This document shows positions 1 to 7,544 of a stretch of 14,420 nucleotides of DNA, in pieces. Both the position numbers and the translations under genes were made by a program. Location: contig PLTL01000383.1 in the NCBI GenBank assembly GCA_003164475.1, positions 9,179 through 23,598 of the forward strand, in the 5' to 3' direction. Within the stretch, counting starts at the first letter, position 1. Each line of letters opens with the position of its first letter. The notes beneath the pieces were generated by a model. The model made no database searches and had not been told where the DNA came from. It saw nothing but the letters and a program-made list of their open reading frames with translations. This stretch comes from Candidatus Dormiibacterota bacterium. Its GTDB lineage: Bacteria; Chloroflexota; Dormibacteria; UBA8260; Bog-877.

Positions 1-2
1 CG

Positions 3-665
<663 letters not shown>

Positions 666-700
666 CCGAAGAGACCACCTAGGGCCCGGCCCATCGCCCG

Positions 701-1042
701 ATGGAAGATGTCGAGCAAGCGGACTACCTCCGGGAGATTGCCGACCTCCAGCGCAAGCTGGTTGAGCTCCAGGAGAACGAGGCCGCCCCGGCGCTGATCG
801 AGGAGTACTCGGTCGAGGTGCGGATCCTGGTGGCCCTCCTGGATGCGACGAAGCGGCTCGTCGAAGACCTCCAGAGCTCGCCCGAGCTGGCGTCCAGCCT
901 GACCATCAGAGGCTTCCAGCCCACCCAGTTCCGGGAGCTCTACGCCTTCGTCTACGAGGCGGCGCTGGAGATCGACCTCGCCGGGGCGGAATTCGCCCGG
1001 GCGGTGGAGCGAACCGACTTCAGCACTTCGCTGCGGGAGTGA
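701..1042 (+). CDS. Small coiled-coil protein of unknown function
   Basis: I do not recognise this 113-residue acidic, soluble protein. It has no signal peptide or membrane segment. Residues 5-30 are heptad-like and charged (YLREIADLQRKLVELQENE), suggesting a short coiled coil. Residues 31-60 and 75-105 are predicted amphipathic helices, so the whole chain is probably a helical bundle. It lies 35 bases after hppA on the same strand and may be co-transcribed with it. It converges on the Fur gene, with only 30 bases between the two stop codons. No good Shine-Dalgarno sequence precedes the ATG at 701, so the start is uncertain. Normal codon use and an uninterrupted frame favour a real gene. Nothing in the sequence shows a function. 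Confidence 0.7.
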   Translation: MEDVEQADYLREIADLQRKLVELQENEAAPALIEEYSVEVRILVALLDATKRLVEDLQSSPELASSLTIRGFQPTQFRELYAFVYEAALEIDLAGAEFARAVERTDFSTSLRE

Positions 1043-1072
1043 CCTGTCCGGGAACCCGAGGCGGCCGCGGGC

Positions 1073-1495
1073 CTACCTGGCACCGACACAGGCGGAGCAG
1101 GTGCCGTGTCCGAGCAGCTCCACCCGCTCCAGCTCGAAGCCGAGTGGCCGGGCAGCACTGTCCACCCAGCTGGAAACCTCGGGGCAGCTGACGTCGAAGG
1201 TACCCCCGCAGCGGTCACACACCAGATGCTGGTGGGACTCGCTGCCGGCTATCACCGCCTCGTAGGTGTTCGCGTGTCCGAGTTGGACCTTGCGGGCCAA
1301 GCCCAGCTCCACCAGAAGATCCAGGGTCCGGTAGACGGTGGTGCGTTGAAATCCGGGCACCTTGCGGCCAATGCTGGTGCAGAGGTCGTCCGCCGAGGCG
1401 TGCCCGGCGTGCTCCAGCAGGGCGGAGTAGACCAGCCTCCTCTGGGGGGTCAGCCGCTTGCCCTGCTGCCTCAGCGCCTCCAGTCCACTCACCAT
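1073..1495 (-). CDS. Fur-family metal- or peroxide-responsive transcriptional repressor
   Basis: This 140-residue protein has the usual Fur/Zur/PerR layout. A winged helix lies at about residues 1-75, with LTPQRRLVYSAL at 15-26 and the recognition helix FQRTTVYRTLDLL near 49-61. A metal-binding dimerisation domain follows. Two CxxC pairs, C93/C96 and C133/C136, form the structural zinc site. H32, E79, H88 and H90 are in the right places to bind the regulatory metal. The sequence does not say whether it senses iron, zinc, manganese or peroxide. I chose the ATG at 1495 because TATGAT sits exactly 7-12 bases upstream of it, as expected for a leaderless mRNA. The open frame extends to 1675, but that extra part runs into the divergent mrp gene and is not Fur-like. 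GTG 1519 is the other candidate, but it lies inside the palindrome. It is probably autoregulated through that palindrome. Confidence 0.93.
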   Translation of the reverse strand: MVSGLEALRQQGKRLTPQRRLVYSALLEHAGHASADDLCTSIGRKVPGFQRTTVYRTLDLLVELGLARKVQLGHANTYEAVIAGSESHQHLVCDRCGGTFDVSCPEVSSWVDSAARPLGFELERVELLGHGTCSACVGAR

Positions 1496-1501
1496 CTCCG
1501 C

Positions 1502-1507
1502 ATCATA
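1502..1507 (-). promoter_or_regulatory. Predicted -10 box of the Fur-family gene (TATGAT)
   Basis: Read on the minus strand, TATGAT occupies -12 to -7 relative to the ATG at 1495. It matches TATAAT at 5 of 6 positions. This spacing would place the transcription start at, or within a base of, the A of the start codon, giving a leaderless transcript. Inference from sequence and spacing only. Confidence 0.55.
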
Positions 1508-1509
1508 AC

Positions 1510-1529
1510 TGTTGCTCACTATTGCAACA
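1510..1529. promoter_or_regulatory. 20-bp palindrome, likely Fur-family operator
   Basis: The half-sites TGTTGC (1510-1515) and GCAACA (1524-1529) are perfect inverted repeats separated by 8 bases. The site lies directly upstream of the predicted -10 box of the Fur-family gene, between its -35 and -10 positions, so bound repressor would block that promoter. It is also about 47 bases upstream of the predicted -10 box of the divergent mrp gene. Fur-family boxes are usually dyads of about 15-21 bp next to the regulator's own gene, which fits. The operator role is inferred. Confidence 0.6.
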
Positions 1530-1575
1530 CGATCAGGGGATGAGGTCGCCGGAAAGCTCGCCCTCAGCGGCCAGC

Positions 1576-1581
1576 TATGAT
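1576..1581 (+). promoter_or_regulatory. Predicted -10 box of mrp (TATGAT)
   Basis: TATGAT on the plus strand ends 9 bases before the GTG at 1591, so the predicted transcription start (about 1587-1590) leaves almost no leader. It is the same hexamer as in the divergent Fur-family promoter. No convincing -35 hexamer is visible 16-18 bases upstream. Confidence 0.45.
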
Positions 1582-1590
1582 CGAGGTCAA

Positions 1591-2703
1591 GTGAACGTGG
1601 CCGACGAGCGCAAGACCCTGGCGGCCCTTGAGGACTCTCTCTCCGGGGTCGAGGACCCGGAGCTGCATCGTTCACTGATGCATCTCGGGATGCTGAAGAA
1701 TCTGCGGATCGAGGGCACCACCGCCAAGATGCGGGTCGTCCTCACCACGCCCGCCTGCCCGCTCAGGGAGCGGATCCAGGCCGAGATCGAGGCCGCCGTG
1801 CTGGGGGTGGTCGCCGGGATCGAGAGGGTGGAGCTGCAGTGGGACTCCGACGTCAGCCGCACCCGGGGGGTGATCGGCCGCCAGGAGATCCCCGGGGTGC
1901 GCAACATCATCGCCATCAGCGCCGGGAAGGGTGGCGTGGGCAAGACCACGGTGGCGGTCAACCTCGCCTTCGCTCTGCTCCGGTCAGGAGCTCGGGTGGG
2001 ACTGCTGGACGCGGACATCTACGGCCCCAACGTCCCCATCATGCTGGGACTCACCGACCAGCCGACGGTGGTGGCGGACCGGATGGTCCCGCTCCGCAAG
2101 GGCGGTCTCAAAGTGGTCTCGATCGGCACCATCATCGAGCCCGACCGCCCGGTGATCTGGCGGGGCCCGATGCTCGTCGGGGCCCTCAAGCAGTTCCTCT
2201 TCGAGGTTGACTGGGGCGAGCTCGACTACCTGGTCTGCGACATGCCGCCGGGGACCGGGGACGTGCAGCTGACCCTGGCTCAGTCGATTCCGCTGACCGG
2301 CGCGGTGATCGTCACCACCCCCCAGGATGTGTCTCTGGCCGACGTGGGCCGGGGGATCGCGATGTTCCAGCAGCTCCGAGTGCCGGTCCTGGGGGTCATC
2401 GAGAACATGAGCGGGTTCGTCTGCCCGCACTGCGGTGGGCTGACCGACATCTTCAGCCGGGGCGGTGGAAGGAAGCTGGCTCAGGACCGGGAGCTTCCGT
2501 TCCTGGGCGAGATCCCCCTGCACCTGGCGGTACGGCTGGGTGGCGGAGAAGGCCAGCCCCTGGTGCTGGCCCAGCCGGAGTCTGCCCAGGCCAAGATCTT
2601 CGAGCAGGTGGCGTCCACCCTGGCTGGCCAGGTGAGCCAGGTCAACTTTCAGACCGCCGAGGCCCCCGAAATGCCAGCCGGGCCCCGGGTCGCCCGGCCC
2701 TGA
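1591..2703 (+). CDS. mrp: Mrp/ApbC/NBP35-type iron-sulfur cluster carrier ATPase
   Basis: This cytosolic P-loop ATPase is of the family that carries Fe-S clusters to target apoproteins. From GTG 1591 the product is 370 residues, full length for bacterial Mrp. It has an N-terminal MIP18/DUF59 domain (about 10-85, with TTPACP containing C56). The deviant Walker A motif KGGVGKTT is at 113-120, DADIYGPNVP at 140-149 and the Walker B-like DMPPGTGDVQL at 217-227. The cluster-binding pair C278/C281 lies in ENMSGFVCPHCG. The frame is open back to 1522, but that stretch overlaps the divergent Fur-family promoter. GTG 1591 and GTG 1597 are the plausible starts. GAGG at 1583-1586 lies 4 bases from the first and 10 from the second. 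The neighbouring Fur-family repressor and the palindrome suggest metal- or stress-linked control. The last 20 residues are a non-conserved tail rich in Pro and Ala. Confidence 0.95.
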   Translation: MNVADERKTLAALEDSLSGVEDPELHRSLMHLGMLKNLRIEGTTAKMRVVLTTPACPLRERIQAEIEAAVLGVVAGIERVELQWDSDVSRTRGVIGRQEIPGVRNIIAISAGKGGVGKTTVAVNLAFALLRSGARVGLLDADIYGPNVPIMLGLTDQPTVVADRMVPLRKGGLKVVSIGTIIEPDRPVIWRGPMLVGALKQFLFEVDWGELDYLVCDMPPGTGDVQLTLAQSIPLTGAVIVTTPQDVSLADVGRGIAMFQQLRVPVLGVIENMSGFVCPHCGGLTDIFSRGGGRKLAQDRELPFLGEIPLHLAVRLGGGEGQPLVLAQPESAQAKIFEQVASTLAGQVSQVNFQTAEAPEMPAGPRVARP

Positions 2704-2801
2704 GCCGGGGAGCGGGGAGAAGCCAGGAGCGGCGATCGGGCTGGCTCCGCCGTGTTCGCACTAGCACCGGCCTCTGCGGGCGCTGGCCGGGACGAGTCCT
2801 C

Positions 2802-2993
2802 GCTAACCTGAAGTTCGGGAAACCGCTCAACTCAGGCCGAGTTGGGGGGGAACCGCGCCGGTTCTGACTGCGTTGCCCCGGAGCATCGTCAGCATGCTTC
2901 CGTGGGCGCGCGCTGGGCAACTTCTTCTGACTACATTCCAGACGATCGTGGAACTCGCATCGAGTTCCACCGGCGACCGAACTTCAGGCTAGC
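2802..2993. repeat. 17-bp inverted repeat bounding a structured 192-bp segment
   Basis: The 17 bases at 2802-2818 (core CTGAAGTTCGG) recur in reverse complement at 2977-2993 (core CCGAACTTCAG) with a single mismatch. They enclose 158 bases. Inside are an 8-bp stem with one G-T pair (2826-2833 with 2839-2846) and a perfect 10-bp hairpin (2948-2970). Terminal inverted repeats around a short non-coding segment resemble a MITE-like element, but a folded RNA would look similar. No flanking target-site duplication is obvious. Confidence 0.5.
2948..2970. terminator. Perfect 10-bp hairpin with 3-base loop, possible terminator
   Basis: GTGGAACTCG (2948-2957) and CGAGTTCCAC (2961-2970) pair perfectly around a CAT loop. 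It lies between two convergent genes, where a bidirectional terminator is expected. Neither side has a run of T, so intrinsic termination of the classical type is not supported. It may instead be part of the larger inverted-repeat segment. Confidence 0.4.
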
Positions 2994-3094
2994 TCGCGAC
3001 CGGCTCCCCCGACGCGGTGCCGACGGCCCACCTCGCGCCCGCGGACTCCGGTGCCCGACGGGCGGTCTCCTGTGGGCGAACCCAGCGCTCCCTC

Positions 3095-3113
3095 GTGACG
3101 GGAGTGGCGTCAC
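3095..3113. terminator. Inverted repeat downstream of the HD-domain gene
   Basis: GTGACG (3095-3100) and CGTCAC (3108-3113) pair around a 7-base loop, flanked on both sides by AGCGCT (3084-3089 and 3114-3119). It sits 63 bases past the stop of the minus-strand HD-domain gene. A terminator role is possible but there is no T-tract. Confidence 0.3.
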
Positions 3114-3175
3114 AGCGCTGCCAGCGCTTCCCCGGCGCGCCGCAGCCCGTCTACCAGAGGGGAACCGGCCGGCGC

Positions 3176-4576
3176 TCACGCGAGTACTCCGGGCATGGTC
3201 CGTACCGCCGCTTCCCGGATCGCCTCCCGCGCCTCCGCCCTGTCGCTGTACACGCGGAGCCAGACGGTGCGCACCGGCAGCAGCCGGGCCAGCAGCGCGG
3301 GGGCCGCCTCCACCTCGACGCGGCCGGATATGGGGTCGAAGAGCCGCAGCATCTGGTCGTTGGCCGCCGGGTTGTCCGGGCGGGGGGCGGTGCTGGCCAG
3401 GTCGACCTCCAGGCCCACGTCCCGGAACCGCTCCGGGAGCGCCGAGCGGATCCTCTCCTCAATCTGGTGGGAGTCACGCAGCCCCGCCGGTCCCTCCGGG
3501 TGGCTCAGTTCTCGGTAGGCCTCGAACGCCAGCTGCCAGGGAAGCCTCCGGGTGGTCACCGCTTCCCAGTGGCGCCCCAGCTCGCGCTCCTCCTCGTTCC
3601 GGGGGGAGAGCTGGAGCCGCTCCACCTCTTGCATCAGCGACCAGTCGGTGAGCAGCAGGTAGCTGTCCAGATGATCGACCGGGTTGCCGGGCGGAAGCAG
3701 CAACCCACAGGTGCGGGCGAACACCGGCCGCAGATGAAGGTCGATCCGGCGCACGGTGCGGTGGAAGTAGACATGGTTGTACATGTGGAGGCGGGCCGAG
3801 AGGAACACTTCCAGCGCCGGTGCCCCGTGCTGGTGTAGGACCAGGCAGCCATCCTTGATGAACATGTAGTGGCGCAGCCGGGCCAGGTCGACCGGGCCCA
3901 CCGCCACGCCACACATGTAGGCGTCGCGGGGAACGTAGTCCATGTTGTCGGCGCTGGCCAGCCCGCAGAGGACCGGCTTGAGGGCCCGCAACCAGGCCGG
4001 CGGTGAGAAGCCCGGCAGCTCCCTGGGCGCCATCACCCATGCCACCCACTGGGGCAGCACCGCCTCGCCGGGCTCGAATGGCCCGTCCGGGCTCCGGCGG
4101 AGCGAGCCGATGAGGTCGGCCAACGTCCCCAGAACCAGGTGGCGGCCGACGTCCTCGTGGTCCAGCCCATACCGGGACAGCACCTCAGCGTCGAAGAAGT
4201 GCCCGAAGGGCCCATGGCCGACGTCGTGGAGCAGCCCGGCCACCCGCATCACCTCCACCACCAGGTTTCGCGAGGGAGCATCGGAGCAGCTCTGACGGAG
4301 ACTGGGGTAAAGGTGGTCGGTGAAGCTCCCACTGAGGTGCATTGCCCCGACCGCGTGCTGAAAGCGCGAGTGCTCGGCGGTGTGGAAGACCCACCAGGCG
4401 GACTGGAGCTGGTGGATCCGGCGCTGGCGCTGGAGCCAGGGGTGGTCCAGGAGCGACTCCTCGGAGCCGGCCCCGTCGTCCAGTTGCTTGGTGATGCTGC
4501 AGTAGTCGTAGAGGGGATCGGCCAGCAGGTTTACCGCCTCGAAAACGCTCTCGGGATTGGACACCTTGATCGCCAT
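3176..4576 (-). CDS. HD-domain phosphohydrolase, SAMHD1/dGTPase-like
   Basis: This 466-residue soluble protein carries the metal-binding HD quartet of nucleotide phosphohydrolases: H74 in HSRFQHAVGAMHL, H117-D118 in LLHDVGHGPFGH, and D210 in SADNMDYVPRDAYMCGV. The lead-in WLQRQRRIHQLQSAWWVF at 47-64 is typical of the COG1078/SAMHD1 group, whose members hydrolyse dNTPs or related nucleotides. The exact substrate is not shown. Residues 225-330 match the usual helical region after the core. The C-terminal 100 residues, including a short beta-rich stretch near 415-445, are less familiar. Start ATG 4576 has no Shine-Dalgarno. A TACGCT hexamer 17-22 bases upstream could be a -10 box giving a leader of about 10 bases. 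It lies 398 bases downstream of the sedolisin gene and probably has its own promoter. No partner gene is evident. Confidence 0.88.
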   Translation of the reverse strand: MAIKVSNPESVFEAVNLLADPLYDYCSITKQLDDGAGSEESLLDHPWLQRQRRIHQLQSAWWVFHTAEHSRFQHAVGAMHLSGSFTDHLYPSLRQSCSDAPSRNLVVEVMRVAGLLHDVGHGPFGHFFDAEVLSRYGLDHEDVGRHLVLGTLADLIGSLRRSPDGPFEPGEAVLPQWVAWVMAPRELPGFSPPAWLRALKPVLCGLASADNMDYVPRDAYMCGVAVGPVDLARLRHYMFIKDGCLVLHQHGAPALEVFLSARLHMYNHVYFHRTVRRIDLHLRPVFARTCGLLLPPGNPVDHLDSYLLLTDWSLMQEVERLQLSPRNEEERELGRHWEAVTTRRLPWQLAFEAYRELSHPEGPAGLRDSHQIEERIRSALPERFRDVGLEVDLASTAPRPDNPAANDQMLRLFDPISGRVEVEAAPALLARLLPVRTVWLRVYSDRAEAREAIREAAVRTMPGVLA

Positions 4577-4974
4577 CTTAGGCGGGGAGGCGAGCGTATG
4601 AGGGCCGCCGGAGGCGCCGCCACCTGAAGTGGTCGCCCGGCGCCGGAGCCGCGGCCGCCGAGCCGCTTGCCAAGGTCAGACCCAGCAGCTGCCCCAGAGC
4701 CTGGGCGAGCGCGGTCCGAGCCCGCTCAGCTTGGTCCCCCGGCAGAGCGCGTCAACCTCTCCACAGGCACCACCCCCGGTCCCGGACGGCCGGGCCCGGC
4801 TATGCGGTCTTGGGCCAACTGGGGCCGAACGGTGCCCGCCGGGCCGCCAGCGCCACGCGCCCCCCGTCATCACCGCCCGGAGGGGCCCGCCGGACCAGCT
4901 GACCCGGCGCCGACGGTGCCTCGGATCGGAGCGGGAAGGGAGGTGAGGTTGAAGACCTCCTGGCGCAGCCGACC
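4577..4974. other. GC-rich intergenic region without a recognisable gene
   Basis: These 398 bases separate the sedolisin stop from the HD-domain gene, both on the minus strand. Open frames span it in several phases, but their translations are Pro/Arg/Gly/Ala-rich and match nothing I know. The segment should hold the promoter of the HD-domain gene near 4593-4598 (TACGCT on the minus strand) and the 3' end of the sedolisin transcript. I see no strong terminator, repeat or RNA signature. Confidence 0.5.
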
Positions 4975-6582
4975 TCAGCCGGCCGGCGCCTGCCCCATCT
5001 GGGCCAGCAAGCGGCTGCCCTCCGGGCTCCCCCACCCGGTGCAGGCGTCCCAGCCCGGGGCGGCCTGATAGGCGCCGTTGTCACCCTCGACTATGTCCCG
5101 GGTGACACCGGCAGCGGCCAGCTGCTGGTAGAGGATCGGATTGAGGTATCCGGGAGCGTGGCCCAGCGCCTCGGCGCAGCGAGCCAGCAGCGCCGCCCAG
5201 AGTGGCGCCACCGCGCTGGTGCCGCCGAAAACCGCCGGCTGCCCGTCCACCAGGACCTGGTACCCGGTCTCGGGGTCGGCATCGCCGGCGACGTCGGGCA
5301 ACCCCCGACCGGCCCTGTGGCCGGGGTCGGCGGAGAGCGGGACGTGAGCGGCGTCCTGCCAACTGGGGAGCGGGAACTGTGAGCTGACCCCGCCTCCGGT
5401 GGCTCCGCCCTGGGGCCCGTCATTCCAGGTCACCTCACTCGCTACCTGGCCCCCGGACGAGGTCAGTCGGGTTCCGCCGCAGGCCAGCACGTGAGGGCTT
5501 GAGCTGGGGAAGTCGACATGGGCCTCCCCGTCCTGCAACCCATCGTTGGAGCCGCCGTCCCCGGCCGCCACGCACACGGTCACCCCCAGCAGGGCCGCGT
5601 CCTGGAAAGCCTGGTCAAACGCGGTCATGGTGGCGGCCGGCCAGTCGGCCTCGGGCCCACCCCAGCTGATTGACAGGATGGAGGGGCGGTTGACCTGATC
5701 GTGGAGAGCCTCATTGATGGCGTCGAGGAAACCCCGGTCGGTGTTGGGAGCGAAGTAGAGCACCAGCCGGGCCCCCGGGGCCACCGAGCCAGCAACCTCG
5801 ATGTCGAGCATGACCTCCCCGTCGGGCCCGTCCTGCACTCCCGTCGGCTGGTTGGAGGCTCCATCGACCGGAACCGCCACCAGGCTGGGTGGCGCCATCC
5901 CCAGCCGCTGGAAGTAGGTGGCAAGGTCATCGGATCTGAAGCCCCCGCCCAACTCCACCAGGCCGATGCTCTGTCCGGCTCCGGTGGTGCCGACGGGAAA
6001 CTGGTAGAGCGAGGCGACCGTCGGGGGAGGGTAGCTCAAGGGTGCCGCCTGGTCGAGCGGGCCAGGATGCTCCGGTAGCGGCAGCGGCCGGAAGTGGGGG
6101 CGGACGGCTGGCACGGTGGCCAGCCCGAGCGCCGCCACGACCCGGCCTTCGAGAGGTCCGGGGAGTGATGCCATCCCCCGGGCTGCTCTGAACTCAACAC
6201 TCCGGACAAGGCAGCGGCGCAGCTCCACCCCGAACTCCGCGGCAAACCGGCCCGAAGGCCCGCTCAGGACCGCGATCCGCCGCTCCGGTGCAACCGAGGT
6301 CAGCTCCAGCTCCGCCCCCACCGCCCAGGCCCGCACCGCCGCCAGGTCGTCGGGGTGGGCACCGCGGACATCGGCCAGCTGGTCGCGGCTGAGGTGGGCT
6401 CGAAGGCGGGGAGCCACCCGGCCCAGGTCCTCAGGCGGAGGAGCCCATCCATCCGGGCGGGGCCTGAGCGCCAGGGCCACCTCGATCCGCTCGGCGGGGT
6501 CAGCGGGCCCCAGGTCGGTCCACGGCTGGTCGGGCCAGGGAGCCGCGGTGGCAGCCTCCGCGGGGTGATCTGAGGAACTCAC
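4975..6582 (-). CDS. Sedolisin/kumamolisin-like serine-carboxyl peptidase (MEROPS S53)
   Basis: This 535-residue pro-peptidase belongs to a family of endopeptidases most active at acid pH. Residues 30-180 are the Pro-kumamolisin activation domain. The catalytic domain begins near 183 with YPPPTVASLYQFP. The catalytic set is complete: E256 and D260 in DGEVMLDIEVAG, oxyanion D342 in VAAGDGGSNDG, and S456 in GGTSAVAPLWA. The calcium site is also recognisable, with D497-I498 and then NGAYQAAPGWD (D512). I see no signal peptide. Residues 1-30 are polar and acidic, as in the kumamolisin precursor, so the export route is unclear. The start is GTG 6582, where AATACT 8-13 bases upstream suggests a leaderless mRNA. 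It lies 80 bases downstream of the dppA-like gene. The product probably digests external or lysis-derived protein. Confidence 0.95.
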   Translation of the reverse strand: MSSSDHPAEAATAAPWPDQPWTDLGPADPAERIEVALALRPRPDGWAPPPEDLGRVAPRLRAHLSRDQLADVRGAHPDDLAAVRAWAVGAELELTSVAPERRIAVLSGPSGRFAAEFGVELRRCLVRSVEFRAARGMASLPGPLEGRVVAALGLATVPAVRPHFRPLPLPEHPGPLDQAAPLSYPPPTVASLYQFPVGTTGAGQSIGLVELGGGFRSDDLATYFQRLGMAPPSLVAVPVDGASNQPTGVQDGPDGEVMLDIEVAGSVAPGARLVLYFAPNTDRGFLDAINEALHDQVNRPSILSISWGGPEADWPAATMTAFDQAFQDAALLGVTVCVAAGDGGSNDGLQDGEAHVDFPSSSPHVLACGGTRLTSSGGQVASEVTWNDGPQGGATGGGVSSQFPLPSWQDAAHVPLSADPGHRAGRGLPDVAGDADPETGYQVLVDGQPAVFGGTSAVAPLWAALLARCAEALGHAPGYLNPILYQQLAAAGVTRDIVEGDNGAYQAAPGWDACTGWGSPEGSRLLAQMGQAPAG

Positions 6583-6589
6583 GCACGTC

Positions 6590-6595
6590 AGTATT
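6590..6595 (-). promoter_or_regulatory. Predicted -10 box of the sedolisin gene (AATACT)
   Basis: On the minus strand AATACT lies at -13 to -8 relative to GTG 6582, which would put the transcription start at or next to the start codon. No clear -35 hexamer and no Shine-Dalgarno sequence are visible. The site is in the 80-base gap after the dppA-like gene, so this gene may have its own promoter. Confidence 0.4.
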
Positions 6596-6662
6596 CCCGG
6601 ACCGGACGCACACCTGCCCGGCCGATTGGCAGTGGCGGACCGGACCCATCGGGGCCGATTGG

Positions 6663-7490
6663 TCAGCGTTCCTGGGCCAGCCCCCTGGTGATCGTGAGCA
6701 CGGCCACAAAGCGGCGGAAGGTGCCCAGGGCGTCTCCGCCCTCCAGCACGACCTCGAGCGGGCCCACCGACTTCACGTCCCGCACCTGAGTCGCCAGCTC
6801 CACGAGGTCGGCGTTTCGCAGCCGCACCGAGAGCCGGTACGGGGGCTCGGAGCTCGGCGGTGGTATCTCCGCCAACCGCTGGAGGCTTCGGGTCGCGGCC
6901 TCTCGTATCAGCCGTCGAGCGGCCACCGGATGAAGGCTGCGCGCCGCCAGGCGGGTGAGCGACTGCTTGACCACCACCGTCTCTGCACCGGGCGACACGG
7001 AGGCCGCCTGGGCCACGGAATGCTGGTCGCCCGTTATCAGCACCACCGGCACCCGGTGGTGCGCCGCCACCAGGGCGTTGATCCCGCTCTCACCCACAGA
7101 CCGCCCGTTGAGAGTCACCCCCCGGACCGAGTCGGGGCTGTAGGTGTGTGAGAGCACCGAGGCGGGACCGTCCACGGCCCCGTGATATCCGACGAAGAAG
7201 ATGGCGTCGAAGCTCCCGTCCAGCCCCTCCATCATGTACAGGGGCTTGTGCCGGCCGGAGCAGTAGTCAGCCTCGCCGTGGATCTGAGCTGGGTCCAGGT
7301 TCTGCATGGCGCCGTGGGAGTCGTTGACCAGGATGCTGTCGGCGCCAGCCTCGAGAGCGCCGTCGATGGCGGCGTTGACCTCCTCCAAGAGCAGCCTGCG
7401 TCCTAGCGCGAACTCAGGCCCGGGCGTCACCTGCTGCCAGTCGACGACCCCGGCCACCCCCTCCATGTCGCACGAGATGAACACCTTCAC
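6663..7490 (-). CDS. dppA: DppA-like D-aminopeptidase, zinc M55 family
   Basis: This 275-residue protein matches Bacillus DppA along its length. DppA enzymes are self-compartmentalising decameric zinc aminopeptidases that release N-terminal D-amino acids from short peptides in the cytosol. Expected zinc ligands are present: D8 and E10 in SCDMEGVAGV, H59 in VNDSHGAMQN, H103 in VGYHGAVDG and E134 in VGESGINA. SHTYSPD near 114-120 is the active-site loop. The start is GTG 7490, preceded by a good Shine-Dalgarno (GGGAGG) 9 bases upstream. It follows the aldo/keto reductase gene by 54 bases on the same strand and probably shares its transcript. In Bacillus, dppA belongs to a dipeptide permease operon. 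Here an amino acid ABC transporter is nearby but on the other strand. Confidence 0.92.
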   Translation of the reverse strand: MKVFISCDMEGVAGVVDWQQVTPGPEFALGRRLLLEEVNAAIDGALEAGADSILVNDSHGAMQNLDPAQIHGEADYCSGRHKPLYMMEGLDGSFDAIFFVGYHGAVDGPASVLSHTYSPDSVRGVTLNGRSVGESGINALVAAHHRVPVVLITGDQHSVAQAASVSPGAETVVVKQSLTRLAARSLHPVAARRLIREAATRSLQRLAEIPPPSSEPPYRLSVRLRNADLVELATQVRDVKSVGPLEVVLEGGDALGTFRRFVAVLTITRGLAQER

Positions 7491-7544
7491 GCCTCGATCC
7501 CTCCCCTCAAACGTGCCGGTCGCGCTCGGGACCGCTCGCCCCGG

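Larger units (their letters stand above)
2704..3175. other. Intergenic region between convergent genes, rich in inverted repeats, no convincing gene
   Basis: This 472-base gap separates the 3' ends of mrp and the HD-domain gene. Open frames cross it on both strands, but their translations are low-complexity Arg/Pro/Gly/Ala stretches with no recognisable motif. It holds several inverted repeats, the largest listed separately. A weaker one (AGCCAG at 2721-2726 with CTGGCT at 2741-2746) lies 18 bases after the mrp stop and may help terminate mrp. None of the stems is followed by a T-tract. It could be a double terminator region, a small structured RNA or a remnant of a small mobile element. Confidence 0.6.

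Noticed and set aside
1496..1675. N-terminal extension of the Fur-family gene, including GTG 1519
   Set aside because: The extension overlaps mrp and is Pro/Arg-rich. GTG 1519 lies inside the palindrome and upstream of a well-placed -10 box, so ATG 1495 is preferred.
2842..3651. Long plus-strand open frame
   Set aside because: Most of it is antisense to the HD-domain gene, and the translation is Pro/Gly/Arg-rich with no motif, as GC-rich shadow frames usually are.
4667..5068. Overlapping open frames on both strands in the gap before the HD-domain gene
   Set aside because: Low-complexity translations, no ribosome binding site and no family motif. Several frames are open at once simply because of high GC.
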